In this document: piece after piece, positions 8,936 through 16,950 of the stretch | Layout: each line of letters opens with the position of its first letter | Numbering within the stretch: position 1 is the first letter of the stretch | Source of the DNA: Paenibacillus sp. FSL H7-0737 | GTDB taxonomy: Bacteria > Bacillota > Bacilli > Paenibacillales > Paenibacillaceae | Assembly (NCBI RefSeq): GCF_000758545.1 | Contig: NZ_CP009279.1 | Location: 1,302,001-1,366,000, forward strand | Reading direction: 5' to 3' | DNA length: 64,000 bases | Notes under the pieces: model-generated | Told to the model about the DNA's origin: nothing | Databases searched by the model: none | What the model saw: only the letters and a program-made list of their open reading frames with translations | Made by a program: the position numbers and the translations under genes

Positions 8936-10021
8936 TTAGCCGTTCTTAATTTCCACACGTAAAATATCGGTAACCATTTTAACCGGAACGTATATCGTAT
9001 CGTTCTTTAGGATAGGAGCAGTGCCTAAAGTGACAGGTGCCATTTTGGCAAAAAAGTAAGAATCTTTACCTAAGGTAACATTTGTCCACTGTGCACCTTT
9101 CTTCAGCTCAGCTGAGCGCGACGTTTGATTCCACTTGATTTCATATCCTAAACGATTCGCCACATCTCGTAATGACACCATTGAAACCCCATTAGCATTC
9201 TTAAATGTAGCTATTGTACTTAAATCGAGCTTCGGGTTGTTCGTAATATGGGTACTGAAACGAAATTCAGGAGTTCCCATGGCGCCTGGAGCAATACTAT
9301 ATTTAGGGAAGAGGATGACAACCTCACCATTTTCAATATAAAAACCTTGTTCTTCGTCGATCCCTTTGAAATCCTCAATAAAATAGTTCTCAGGTTCCTC
9401 ATTGATCTTCGCAAGGATACCGGTATTCAACTTTTCCTTAAAGTCGTTTCCAAAGAAATCTGACAAGGAAATCCGCTTCGCTTGTTTCGTATTAAATACA
9501 TTGTATGTATCTACACGAGGCATGCCCGTTCCACCAGTGTCTCCTTGAGAAGTAACAACAAGTGAGATCACTCCAGAAGGGTTATCCGATCCATTTTCTT
9601 TTAATTCATAAATAATGTGTAGCTCATATGGACGATACTCGAAACCAGCCTTTTTAGCGTCTGCTGCTGCTTCAGTTGCATCCTTTTCCCAAAGAGCAAG
9701 GTCTTTCTGCGCTTTAGAGAGAATGATACTGTTGATTTCTTCCTGAGCCTTAGTGTCCAACATACCTACGATCTGTGGCACTTTAATATTTGTATTCAGA
9801 AGCTCCGTTGAAGATGTGAGAATTACTTCTTTGATTTGGATCCCAGTGTTATTGATGGTGGAAATCGGTACAGCTGAAATCGGGGCATTGATGGCAGGCT
9901 TAGTCGTGTTCACTGCATCAGCAAAAGCAGTGCCATTCATTGGTAACATGCCAGCGCTTATTCCCACAACCGTTAATCCGACTACACCAAGCTTCAATAC
10001 GTTAAAAGGGCTCTTTTTCAT
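8936..10021 (-). CDS. Secreted RsiV-ectodomain-like (DUF3298/DUF4163) protein with copper-amine-oxidase-like stalk domain
   Basis: The product has a signal peptide (MKKSPFNVLKLG then a hydrophobic run, cleavage near AFA). A DUF4163/DUF3298-type domain follows, with QGFYIENGEVVILF and KYSIAPGAMGTPEFRFS, closely paralleling the RsiV-like protein three genes away (QDFYINDKYQLVISF, KYDVAPGYMGVREF). The last 100 residues are a copper-amine-oxidase N-terminal-like domain (VSLRDVANRLGYEIKWNQ ... PVTLG ... IYVPVKMVTDIL), here probably a wall-binding or structural module. There is no second membrane segment, so it should be released or wall-bound. I take the ATG at 10021, directly before the signal peptide; an in-frame ATG at 10039 has no ribosome site. 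A SigV-type promoter lies upstream. Confidence 0.8.
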   Translation of the reverse strand: MKKSPFNVLKLGVVGLTVVGISAGMLPMNGTAFADAVNTTKPAINAPISAVPISTINNTGIQIKEVILTSSTELLNTNIKVPQIVGMLDTKAQEEINSIILSKAQKDLALWEKDATEAAADAKKAGFEYRPYELHIIYELKENGSDNPSGVISLVVTSQGDTGGTGMPRVDTYNVFNTKQAKRISLSDFFGNDFKEKLNTGILAKINEEPENYFIEDFKGIDEEQGFYIENGEVVILFPKYSIAPGAMGTPEFRFSTHITNNPKLDLSTIATFKNANGVSMVSLRDVANRLGYEIKWNQTSRSAELKKGAQWTNVTLGKDSYFFAKMAPVTLGTAPILKNDTIYVPVKMVTDILRVEIKNG

Positions 10022-10074
10022 TGTTTGTTCACGCTCCATTTCGTTGTAATAAGTGTGTTATTAGCGCACTTACT

Positions 10075-10104
10075 AGCAAGACGTATTAGGAGTGTTGAAA
10101 AGTT
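10075..10104 (-). promoter_or_regulatory. Putative ECF (SigV-type) promoter of the secreted DUF3298 gene
   Basis: The minus strand reads AACTTTT (AAC at 10104-10102), 18 bases, then CGTCTTGCT (10083-10075). It is identical in both blocks and spacing to the motif before oatA (8784-8814), while the spacer differs except for ATA just before CGTC. The expected start of transcription is about 10068. Confidence 0.6.
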
Positions 10105-10159
10105 TGGGGGGGATAAATGTTGATCGAAATTCGTCATCCCGCAAGAGTTCCTTTAATAG

Positions 10160-10723
10160 TCACTCCGAACCCTTTTCAGCCTTCTTCCGCGCCCGGAACC
10201 GCCGCACCTTCATGAGGTTGCCACAAGCCTTGTCATCGCAGTAACGCTTAGAACGGTTACGTGTATCATCATAGTACACCCAGAGACAATCAGGATTCTC
10301 GCAGATACGGAATCTTGAGGGTTCTTTTTCAAGCAAAGCCTCCGCAAAAGACGCCGCTATCTCCGCCATCACCTGCTCCCAACCGCTATGTAGTGGCAAT
10401 AATGAAATCTCCGCTTGCTCGGCACTTTTCCATACCATTCGCCGCGTAACAGGACCCTTGTCCATATAGATATTGAGCTGCTTTAGCATTTCTCCATCCA
10501 TCGATTTTCCTTGTACAATAGCCTGTACCCAGTCCCATAATAGGGATCGAAGCTTCTTTAGCTGTTCCAGTTCTATCGTATTCGGCAGCTGTGTTTCTAG
10601 CAGAGCATGCTTCTTCAGCCATTTCGCAATCCACTCCGGATCTTCGAGTTCATCCCGATCCTTATTCTTATCTCCTGTTCGCCAATCCCGCCAGTAACTA
10701 TTAATGAAATCCTCCCACAACAC
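10160..10723 (-). CDS. CGNR zinc-finger domain protein
   Basis: The C-terminal 45 residues form the CGNR zinc finger: CENPDC, then YYDDTRNRSKRYC and DDKACGNLMKVRRFR, with four cysteines and the CGN signature. The N-terminal 140 residues are a helical ABATE-like domain thought to bind a small ligand. The family is presumed to be transcriptional regulators. A longer in-frame TTG start at 10747 has no usable ribosome site. The GTG at 10723 is preceded by GGAAAGGA at ten bases and gives the sensible N-terminus MLWEDFINSYWRDW, so I chose it. A palindrome over its -10 region suggests autoregulation. It is divergent from a DinB-like gene. Confidence 0.75.
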   Translation of the reverse strand: MLWEDFINSYWRDWRTGDKNKDRDELEDPEWIAKWLKKHALLETQLPNTIELEQLKKLRSLLWDWVQAIVQGKSMDGEMLKQLNIYMDKGPVTRRMVWKSAEQAEISLLPLHSGWEQVMAEIAASFAEALLEKEPSRFRICENPDCLWVYYDDTRNRSKRYCDDKACGNLMKVRRFRARKKAEKGSE

Positions 10724-10754
10724 GTCCTGTTCATCCTTTCCGCACAACTCTCGA

Positions 10755-10769
10755 TTACAACGATTGTAA
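10755..10769. promoter_or_regulatory. Palindromic operator candidate over the CGNR-gene -10 box
   Basis: TTACAA-CGA-TTGTAA is a perfect 6+3+6 inverted repeat. On the minus strand it overlaps TGTTACAAT, an extended -10 element (10763-10771), placing transcription start near 10756 and about 30 bases before the GTG. Binding by the CGNR protein itself is inference. Confidence 0.45.
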
Positions 10770-10891
10770 CAGTTAAAATTGTGATTAGCTAGTTACTTGA
10801 TTGAACGCTGGAAATATGCTACATTTCTTGTGTAACCACTATATAATGGTTTAAGTAGTTACATAATTCAGTAAGTATTAGGAGGTTGAAC

Positions 10892-11386
10892 ATGCAAAAT
10901 AAAATCAGTGAGGTTCTGCTGCAAAATTGGGATTATTGCATGGATATCGAGGATTGGGCCCCGCCATTAAGTGATGCACTGGAAGGTGTGGACAGTAAAC
11001 AGGCACTTTGGAAGCCAGAGGGGAGTACAGTCAATTCCATCTGGGAGACGGTTAACCATCTAACATATTATAAGGTGCGTTTGCTGCGAAAGTTAAAAGG
11101 GTTGCCCAAACAACCTGATGCTGAAAGCAACGATGATACCTTCACTGTAACAACGGAAGGGGAAGAAGCATGGTCGAAGGCCGTTGCAGACCTGAAAGAC
11201 GTGCACGCTGCTCTTAGAGAAATCATTGAGGCGTTGGAAGAAGGCGCATATGATTGGGGTGGTTCGGGTCATGCCCCAGGGGAAGAGGTAATGAGTCTTA
11301 TCCTGCATGATTCATACCACACCGGACAAATTATTATGCTTCGTAAACTGCAAGGCTCCTGGGTTTCCAACCGTAGTTTTAATTAG
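10892..11386 (+). CDS. DinB/YfiT-like family protein
   Basis: A 164-residue four-helix protein. The metal-binding histidines of the DinB superfamily are visible in TVNHLTYYKVRLL near residue 55 and HDSYHTGQIIMLRKLQGSW near the C-terminus. The family includes metal-dependent thiol S-transferases such as bacillithiol transferases, but many members have no known substrate. The ATG at 10892 has a GGAGG Shine-Dalgarno six bases upstream; an in-frame TTG at 10886 overlaps that site and is rejected. A terminator follows. It is divergently transcribed from the CGNR gene and may share its control. Confidence 0.82.
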   Translation: MQNKISEVLLQNWDYCMDIEDWAPPLSDALEGVDSKQALWKPEGSTVNSIWETVNHLTYYKVRLLRKLKGLPKQPDAESNDDTFTVTTEGEEAWSKAVADLKDVHAALREIIEALEEGAYDWGGSGHAPGEEVMSLILHDSYHTGQIIMLRKLQGSWVSNRSFN

Positions 11387-11406
11387 AACCTCTACAATAA
11401 AAATAT

Positions 11407-11459
11407 AAGCCACACTCCACTATACTGGTTTACCTGGTGCAGCGGTCGTGTGGCTTTTC
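11407..11459. terminator. Intrinsic terminator between converging DinB and AraC genes
   Basis: A 9-bp perfect stem AAGCCACAC/GTGTGGCTT (11407-11415 with 11448-11456) is followed by TTCTTTATTTT on the plus strand. The large loop contains further weak pairing. Confidence 0.65.
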
Positions 11460-11465
11460 TTTATT

Positions 11466-12359
11466 TTAACCTTTTGGGGTGCTTCGATATTGAGTCGGCG
11501 AGCATCCCATTATTTTTTTGAACAATCTAGAAAAGTAGTAGGGGTCCTGCATCCCGATAGCACTAGAGATTTCTTTAATATGTAAATCGGTTAATGCTAG
11601 CAGTTGACTGGCACGCTGCATTTTGAGGCGCAGATAGAATTCAATCGGGGGAACCCCGGTTTCTTGATTAAATAGATAAATTAGATGCTGCTTCGATAAC
11701 CCCATATGCTTCGCTACATCCGGGAGTGAAATGGAGCTGTTGATTCGATCCGTCATGTAGCGAATGGCTTGCTCAAGATAACGTTCGTTCTTTTTATCTT
11801 GCTCAGAGTTCATAGTACTCAACCCCACGTGGCTGATCAGATGACGAATGCACTGAGACACATAGATATGATTACGCATGGCATAAGGCTTATCCGATAA
11901 CAGGGCATAACATTGCTCGAAATCTTCGATCCATTGGGTATGAAGGTTCAGTGTAAAGGTTAGCGGCTCTACGTCCATGGCATAAGTTTGAATCAACGCA
12001 GCGGCATGCGTTCCTTTTAGATGCATCCAGTAGATCGTCCAGGGATTCACATCTGAAGCACCATATCGATGGGGTGTTCCGGCAGGAATGACAGCTATTT
12101 GCCGTTCTTTTATTTGGATCAGCTTACTGTGATGACTCTCCATCCACCCTTCACCCTCTACGCAATACATAAGAATATGCGAGTCACATCCTTGTGGACG
12201 CTCTCGATAATGAAACTTCGCTCTTGGGAAGCAGCCAATGTCACTTACATAGAAGGAATTTGTTAACGGATTCTCATTTAATTCATTCATCATGAAATCG
12301 GGCAGCACAAAAAGCTTCTGCTCATCGAAGCCATCCGGCTTTAATGAGATATCTGTCAT
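11466..12359 (-). CDS. AraC-family transcriptional regulator
   Basis: A 297-residue regulator. The N-terminal half is a cupin-like sensor domain (CVEGEGWMESHH, RQIAVIPAGTPHRYGASD). The C-terminal 100 residues carry two helix-turn-helix units with the AraC signature (LPDVAKHMGLSKQHLIYLFNQ and IKEISSAIGMQDPYYFSRLFKK, then GCSPTQYR). The chosen ATG (MTDISLKPD) has an AAGGAGGG Shine-Dalgarno; a longer frame starting at 12383 would bury that site. It is divergent from the DUF5107/TPR gene and likely regulates it in response to a carbohydrate, which is inferred from the family and arrangement. Confidence 0.88.
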   Translation of the reverse strand: MTDISLKPDGFDEQKLFVLPDFMMNELNENPLTNSFYVSDIGCFPRAKFHYRERPQGCDSHILMYCVEGEGWMESHHSKLIQIKERQIAVIPAGTPHRYGASDVNPWTIYWMHLKGTHAAALIQTYAMDVEPLTFTLNLHTQWIEDFEQCYALLSDKPYAMRNHIYVSQCIRHLISHVGLSTMNSEQDKKNERYLEQAIRYMTDRINSSISLPDVAKHMGLSKQHLIYLFNQETGVPPIEFYLRLKMQRASQLLALTDLHIKEISSAIGMQDPYYFSRLFKKIMGCSPTQYRSTPKG

Positions 12360-12533
12360 GATAACCCTCCTTTTTAAGAACATAATTAATTTATTTGAAA
12401 TAACAACATATTCATAAGGAGATTATTATTTTTAGGATAAGAATATTGTCCATCAGTTACAGATTATCGTCAATTGTTTAAAAGCGCATACAACGATAAA
12501 TTAGAGCTATATCACGAAGGAGGAGAGAACGAA

Positions 12534-15500
12534 ATGAGTATGAAAGAGCCTTCTACAATCTTAACGAACAGCGTCCGCATATGGGAGGAAATGGTTGAAA
12601 TTCCTACCTATGAAACAGGCGAACCCGATAAAAATCCAATGTTCCTCGAGAAGCGAGTCTATCAAGGCAGCTCGGGGCGAGTATATCCACATCCTGTGGT
12701 TGATAAAATTATGGATGAGAAAGAAATGAAATCGTATCAGATGGTAATGCTCGAAAATGAATATGTACGCATCGAGATCATGCCTGAAATTGGCGGCCGT
12801 ATCTATCGTGCTCTGGATAAGACGAACAATTATGATTTTGTTTATTATAATCGCGTGATTAAACCTGCGCTTGTTGGTCTGACAGGACCATGGATTTCAG
12901 GTGGAATTGAATTTAACTGGCCGCAGCATCATCGTCCGAACACGTTTGGCCCTGTGGAGCATGTAATTACGGAGAATGAAGATGGCAGTGCAACCGTATG
13001 GGTGAGTGAAATTGACCGGATGTATGGAACGAAGGTCACAACGGGCTTCACGCTGCATCCTGGAAAAGCCTATCTCGAAGTTACAGCACAGCTATATAAC
13101 CGAACTTCGGAGCCACAAACCTTCTTATGGTGGGCAAACCCTGCGGTTGCAGTCAATGACCATACGCAATCGGTGTTTCCACCGGATGTCACAGCCGTAT
13201 TCGACCATGGTAAGCGTGATGTGTCCAGATTCCCTATTGCAACAGGAACGTATTACAAGATGGACTATTCCGAAGGTGTAGATATTTCGCGCTATAAAAA
13301 TATTCCTGTTCCTACCTCATACATGGCGTACAAATCCGAATATAATTTCGTGGGTGGCTATGATCATGGGGTTGAAGCGGGTCTGCTTCACGTAGCGAAT
13401 CACCATGTATCTCCGGGTAAAAAGCAGTGGACTTGGGGGAATGGCGAATTTGGTCAAGCGTGGGACCGTAATTTAACCGATGAGGACGGACCCTACATTG
13501 AATTAATGACAGGGGTATTTACGGATAATCAACCCGATTTCACTTGGCTCCAGCCGTATGAAGAGAAGTCATTCACACAATATTTCATGCCATATAAGAA
13601 CATCGGTGTTGTGAAAAATGCTTCTATTGATGCCGCCGTTAATCTTGAGGTGGATGAGACTTTATGGACTGCCACTGTGATGGCCTATGGAACTTCGGTA
13701 TTCGAGGGAGCGGTTATTGAACTTAGAGGACAGCATAGAACGTACGTAAAGGATACCGTTACGCTCTCTCCAGAATTAACCTATAAATCCGTCATTACGT
13801 TAGATGAAGTGGATCAGCCGCATCACTTAATCCTAACGGTGTTTGATGTGAACGGAAACAGCCTCATATCTTATCGTCCAGCGAAGCCTAGCATTGAACA
13901 GGTTCCAGATGCAGCCAAGCCACTTCCACTACCGGAAGAATTAAAAAGCACAGAGCAGTTGTATTTGGCTGGAGTTCACCTGGAGCAATACCGTCATGCC
14001 ACGTTCGAGCCAGAGCATTATTATGAAGAAGGCTTAAGAAGAGATGCATCCGATATTCGGCTTAATGTGGCTTATGGGACGCTGCTGCTTCGTCGAGGAT
14101 TGTTTAAGCAAGCGGAAGAACATTTCCGTACAGCTATACGATCGCTGACTTGGCGCAATCCGAATCCATATGATAGTGAAGCGTACTATCAGCTTGGTGT
14201 AGTTCTCAGACTGCAGGATCGCAAGGAAGAATCATTTGCTGCCTTCTACAAGGCGGTATGGTCTGCAGCATTCCAAGACAGTGGATACTATGCATTGAGT
14301 CAAATTGCTTGTGAACGAGGGGCGTATGAAGAAGCGTTGGAGCTCGCAACTAGAGCTTTGGCACGTAACACAAGAAACTATAAATCAAGACATGTGAAAA
14401 CAGCACTTTTACGCAAGCTTGGACGTTACTCTGAGGCGATTACATTCGCAGAGGAGACATTGAAACTAGATATCGCGGACTTCGGGGCAGCGCATGAGAG
14501 AGTGCTTACGCTTACATTGCTCGGGCGACAAGAGGAAGCAGCTGAGGCTCAGATGAAGCTTGCACGGTTCATGCGAAACGATGTGCATAACTATTTAAAT
14601 CTAGCTTCCGATTATGCAGGTAGTGGATTGTTCGCGGAAGCTGCACAGGTGTTAGAGCAAATTCGTAGGACATCGAATGAACCCAATTATCCGATGGTGC
14701 ATTACACATTGGCTTATGTACACGAGAAAATGGGCCGTGAGGAAGAGGCGACAGCGCAGCTTCAGCTTGCTCAAGCAGCATCTTCTGATTATTGCTTCCC
14801 GAACAGCTTGTTTGAGCTGCAGGTATTAGAAAGCGCGATTGCCTGCAATCCGCTAGATAGTAAGGCTCATTATTATCTAGGAAATCTATTCTATGATAAA
14901 AAACGTACCGACGATGCCATTCGCCATTGGGAGCAATCCGTCGCGCTTGATGATCGTTTCCCGACGGTTCATCGTAACCTTGCGCTTGCTTATTACAATA
15001 AGCGTAATGATGCTGAGGCTTCCTTGCAGTCACTTGAACAAGCTTTCCAGTGCAATACGAATGATGCGAGAGTATTCTACGAGCTGGACCAATTGTATAA
15101 GAAGATGGGTGTTTCTGCTCAGGAGCGGATGGCAAGACTGCAGCAGCATATGGAGCTGGTGGAGGAGCGGGATGATCTATACCTTGAATATGTGACCCTA
15201 CTGAATTTGCTTAGCAAGTATGAAGAGGCTTTGTCAGTTCTATTACGACGCCAATTCCATCCATGGGAAGGTGGCGAAGGGAAAGCTACGGGGCAATATG
15301 TTTTGGCGCTTGTTGAACTGAGTAAGCAGGCGAATCAGGTAGGCCAATATGAAGAGGCTATCTCATTATTAACACGTGCGCTTCATTATCCAGAGAATTT
15401 AGGTGAGGGTAAGCTCGATGGTGCGCAAGAGAATAATGTGTATTACGAGCTTGGTGTGGCTTATAACGGATTAGGCAAGATGCAAGAAGCTGCACGACAC

Positions 15501-15896
15501 TGGGCGATTGCGTCTCAAGGCTTGAAAGAACCAGCCAGCGCGATGTACTACAACGATCAGCCGCCAGAAATGATCTTCTATCAGGGCTTAGCATGGGTAC
15601 AGCTGAATCATCCGAAGGAAGCGAACCGGCGTTTTAATAAGCTGATCGATTTCGCAGAAAGACATCTCTTTGATGAGGTGAAGATTGATTATTTTGCCGT
15701 ATCCTTACCTGATTTCCTCGTATTTGAGGATGATCTGAATAGACGCAATCAAATTCATTGCTTGTTCATGATGGGTTTAGGTTTATTAGGCTTAGGGAAA
15801 ATGGCAGAAGCGAAAGAACGATTTGAAGAAGCGTTGCACTTGGAGCCGAACCATCAGGGAGCTCGAATTCACAAGGCGATGTGCTTGGAATCATAA
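12534..15896 (+). CDS. DUF5107 domain protein with TPR repeats
   Basis: A 1120-residue protein with no signal peptide, so probably cytoplasmic. Residues about 20-330 match the DUF5107 type, with a galactose-mutarotase-like beta-sandwich feel (YVRIEIMPEIGGRIYRALDK, GPWISGGIEFNWPQHHRP, FLWWANPAVAVND). The rest is a long array of tetratricopeptide repeats (for example AYYQLGVVLRLQDRKEESFAAFYKA, HYYLGNLFYDKKRTDDAIRHWEQS), ending in another near AKERFEEALHLEPNHQGARI. The ATG at 12534 follows AAGGAGGAG. It is paired with a divergent AraC regulator, an arrangement common for sugar-use genes, so a role in carbohydrate sensing or hydrolysis is likely; the substrate and catalytic residues are not known to me. 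Confidence 0.75.
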   Translation: MSMKEPSTILTNSVRIWEEMVEIPTYETGEPDKNPMFLEKRVYQGSSGRVYPHPVVDKIMDEKEMKSYQMVMLENEYVRIEIMPEIGGRIYRALDKTNNYDFVYYNRVIKPALVGLTGPWISGGIEFNWPQHHRPNTFGPVEHVITENEDGSATVWVSEIDRMYGTKVTTGFTLHPGKAYLEVTAQLYNRTSEPQTFLWWANPAVAVNDHTQSVFPPDVTAVFDHGKRDVSRFPIATGTYYKMDYSEGVDISRYKNIPVPTSYMAYKSEYNFVGGYDHGVEAGLLHVANHHVSPGKKQWTWGNGEFGQAWDRNLTDEDGPYIELMTGVFTDNQPDFTWLQPYEEKSFTQYFMPYKNIGVVKNASIDAAVNLEVDETLWTATVMAYGTSVFEGAVIELRGQHRTYVKDTVTLSPELTYKSVITLDEVDQPHHLILTVFDVNGNSLISYRPAKPSIEQVPDAAKPLPLPEELKSTEQLYLAGVHLEQYRHATFEPEHYYEEGLRRDASDIRLNVAYGTLLLRRGLFKQAEEHFRTAIRSLTWRNPNPYDSEAYYQLGVVLRLQDRKEESFAAFYKAVWSAAFQDSGYYALSQIACERGAYEEALELATRALARNTRNYKSRHVKTALLRKLGRYSEAITFAEETLKLDIADFGAAHERVLTLTLLGRQEEAAEAQMKLARFMRNDVHNYLNLASDYAGSGLFAEAAQVLEQIRRTSNEPNYPMVHYTLAYVHEKMGREEEATAQLQLAQAASSDYCFPNSLFELQVLESAIACNPLDSKAHYYLGNLFYDKKRTDDAIRHWEQSVALDDRFPTVHRNLALAYYNKRNDAEASLQSLEQAFQCNTNDARVFYELDQLYKKMGVSAQERMARLQQHMELVEERDDLYLEYVTLLNLLSKYEEALSVLLRRQFHPWEGGEGKATGQYVLALVELSKQANQVGQYEEAISLLTRALHYPENLGEGKLDGAQENNVYYELGVAYNGLGKMQEAARHWAIASQGLKEPASAMYYNDQPPEMIFYQGLAWVQLNHPKEANRRFNKLIDFAERHLFDEVKIDYFAVSLPDFLVFEDDLNRRNQIHCLFMMGLGLLGLGKMAEAKERFEEALHLEPNHQGARIHKAMCLES

Positions 15897-16018
15897 AAGA
15901 AATAAAGCAGTTTCATGATGCCGGAAAATAACTGGTTTGATTTGGAATTTTGTTTCAACTCTGAAAGCCCCGGGTTAATGGAGACTATCTACCAGCCTAT
16001 ATTCGAAAGGAGAGATTG

Positions 16019-16189
16019 ATGATGGAACCGGGCTATAAAGATAGAAGCGTTGAAGTGGAGCATACAGAGGTGCAACGGAAATCGGATTCCAGTGTTGTCG
16101 CATCTACCTTTATTAAATATGCTGCTTATATTATTATTTTTTTCGGAGCACTTTTCTTCTTGGTCAGATATGTATTCCCTATGTTCTAA
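16019..16189 (+). CDS. Small single-pass membrane protein
   Basis: A 56-residue protein with a charged N-terminus (about 30 residues: YKDRSVEVEHTEVQRKSD) and one hydrophobic helix near the C-terminus (YAAYIIIFFGALFFLV), ending RYVFPMF. AAAGGAGAG lies five to eight bases before two adjacent ATGs (16019 and 16022), and either could be used. A strong terminator follows at once. The good ribosome site, terminator and orderly topology argue that it is real although short. Function unknown. Confidence 0.7.
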   Translation: MMEPGYKDRSVEVEHTEVQRKSDSSVVASTFIKYAAYIIIFFGALFFLVRYVFPMF

Positions 16190-16213
16190 TTCGGATTCCA
16201 ACGAATCCTATAC

Positions 16214-16250
16214 AAAAATCCATCCCCTGTAAGTAGCGGGATGGATTTTT
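16214..16250. terminator. Intrinsic terminator
   Basis: A perfect 13-bp stem AAAAATCCATCCC/GGGATGGATTTTT flanked by A- and T-runs lies between the small membrane-protein gene and the converging cmpA gene, and can act on both strands. Confidence 0.8.
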
Positions 16251-16264
16251 GAATTTAACGAATC

Positions 16265-16402
16265 CTATAAATTTCTCTGGATGGAATCCGGTGATTCCGC
16301 AGAATTACGATAAAAGAACCAGCACTCGTTCAGCAGCTTGATCTGACGGCGGTCTTTTTTGTAATAAGCTTTCATCAGTTGATGGCAGAGCCACTGTGGC
16401 AA
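16265..16402 (-). CDS. cmpA: CmpA, cortex morphogenetic protein
   Basis: A 45-residue product starting MPQWLCHQLMKAYYKK then DRRQIKLLNECWFFYR. This matches the conserved body of B. subtilis CmpA (MPxWL near the start, then QIKLLNxCWxxYR). CmpA acts in the mother cell during sporulation as an adaptor that helps ClpXP remove misassembled SpoIVA coat protein, as a quality check on the spore envelope. Start: TTG at 16402, with AGAGGAG nine bases upstream; an earlier in-frame GTG (16408) would overlap that site. The C-terminus runs about 10 residues beyond the family's usual 37. It marks the host as a spore former. Confidence 0.85.
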   Translation of the reverse strand: MPQWLCHQLMKAYYKKDRRQIKLLNECWFFYRNSAESPDSIQRNL

Positions 16403-16467
16403 GGGTATCACTCCTCTAACTGCTTACGTAAGTTAGCATATGGAGAAATGAGCCTAAAGGTGACGAT

Positions 16468-16830
16468 TTACAGAATGCTTTCTGCTTCCTCTTCGTACCA
16501 CTGCTCTAATTGAGCCTGCAGCGCCCGAATCTCGGTCAGCAGGGAGATGAGTGGATAGTTCTTTTGCTCCTGAACAGAGGCAAAGGCCTGTTCCAATCTA
16601 TTGATATAATCCAGACCGGACTCTAGGGAGTAATCTTCGCGTAGCAGATCCAATGAATCACACTCAGCAATAGCTAAGGGCAGCTCCGGTACATTATCGG
16701 CTGTCAGCTTGTCGATTTCTTTGTTTAGACGTAAATTGAGCGCACTTAGCTGGTACGCATATTCCTCGGGCATTTCCACGAATTGCAATTCTTGATGTTG
16801 CTGCAAAATTACATACCGCATTTTCGGCAT
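16468..16830 (-). CDS. Conserved hypothetical protein, helical
   Basis: A 120-residue acidic, soluble, mostly helical protein (LNLRLNKEIDKLTADNVPELP; LLTEIRALQAQLEQWYEEEAE) with no membrane segment, cysteine motif or recognised fold. A GGAGGGAGAA ribosome site lies before the ATG. It sits between cmpA and a divergent SprT-like gene. I do not recognise a function. Heptad-like spacing in the last 40 residues suggests a coiled coil. Confidence 0.7.
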   Translation of the reverse strand: MPKMRYVILQQHQELQFVEMPEEYAYQLSALNLRLNKEIDKLTADNVPELPLAIAECDSLDLLREDYSLESGLDYINRLEQAFASVQEQKNYPLISLLTEIRALQAQLEQWYEEEAESIL

Positions 16831-16862
16831 TGGTCATTCTCCCTCCGTACTTGTCTTCCTTC

Positions 16863-16893
16863 TTGACAGTTTAGCCTATGCACAAGTTACAAT
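16863..16893 (+). promoter_or_regulatory. Possible sigma-A promoter for the SprT-like gene
   Basis: TTGACA at 16863-16868 and TACAAT at 16888-16893, 19 bases apart. Both boxes are good but the spacing is long. Confidence 0.35.
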
Positions 16894-16950
16894 TCAAGTA
16901 GAGATCTTAATTCCCGTGGAAAGGACTTGTGATAGAACGCTATGGAAACG

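Noticed and set aside
14569-15135. 188-codon minus-strand frame within the TPR gene
   Set aside because: Shadow of the repeat-rich plus-strand gene; Pro/His/Ser-rich composition with no domain and no ribosome site.
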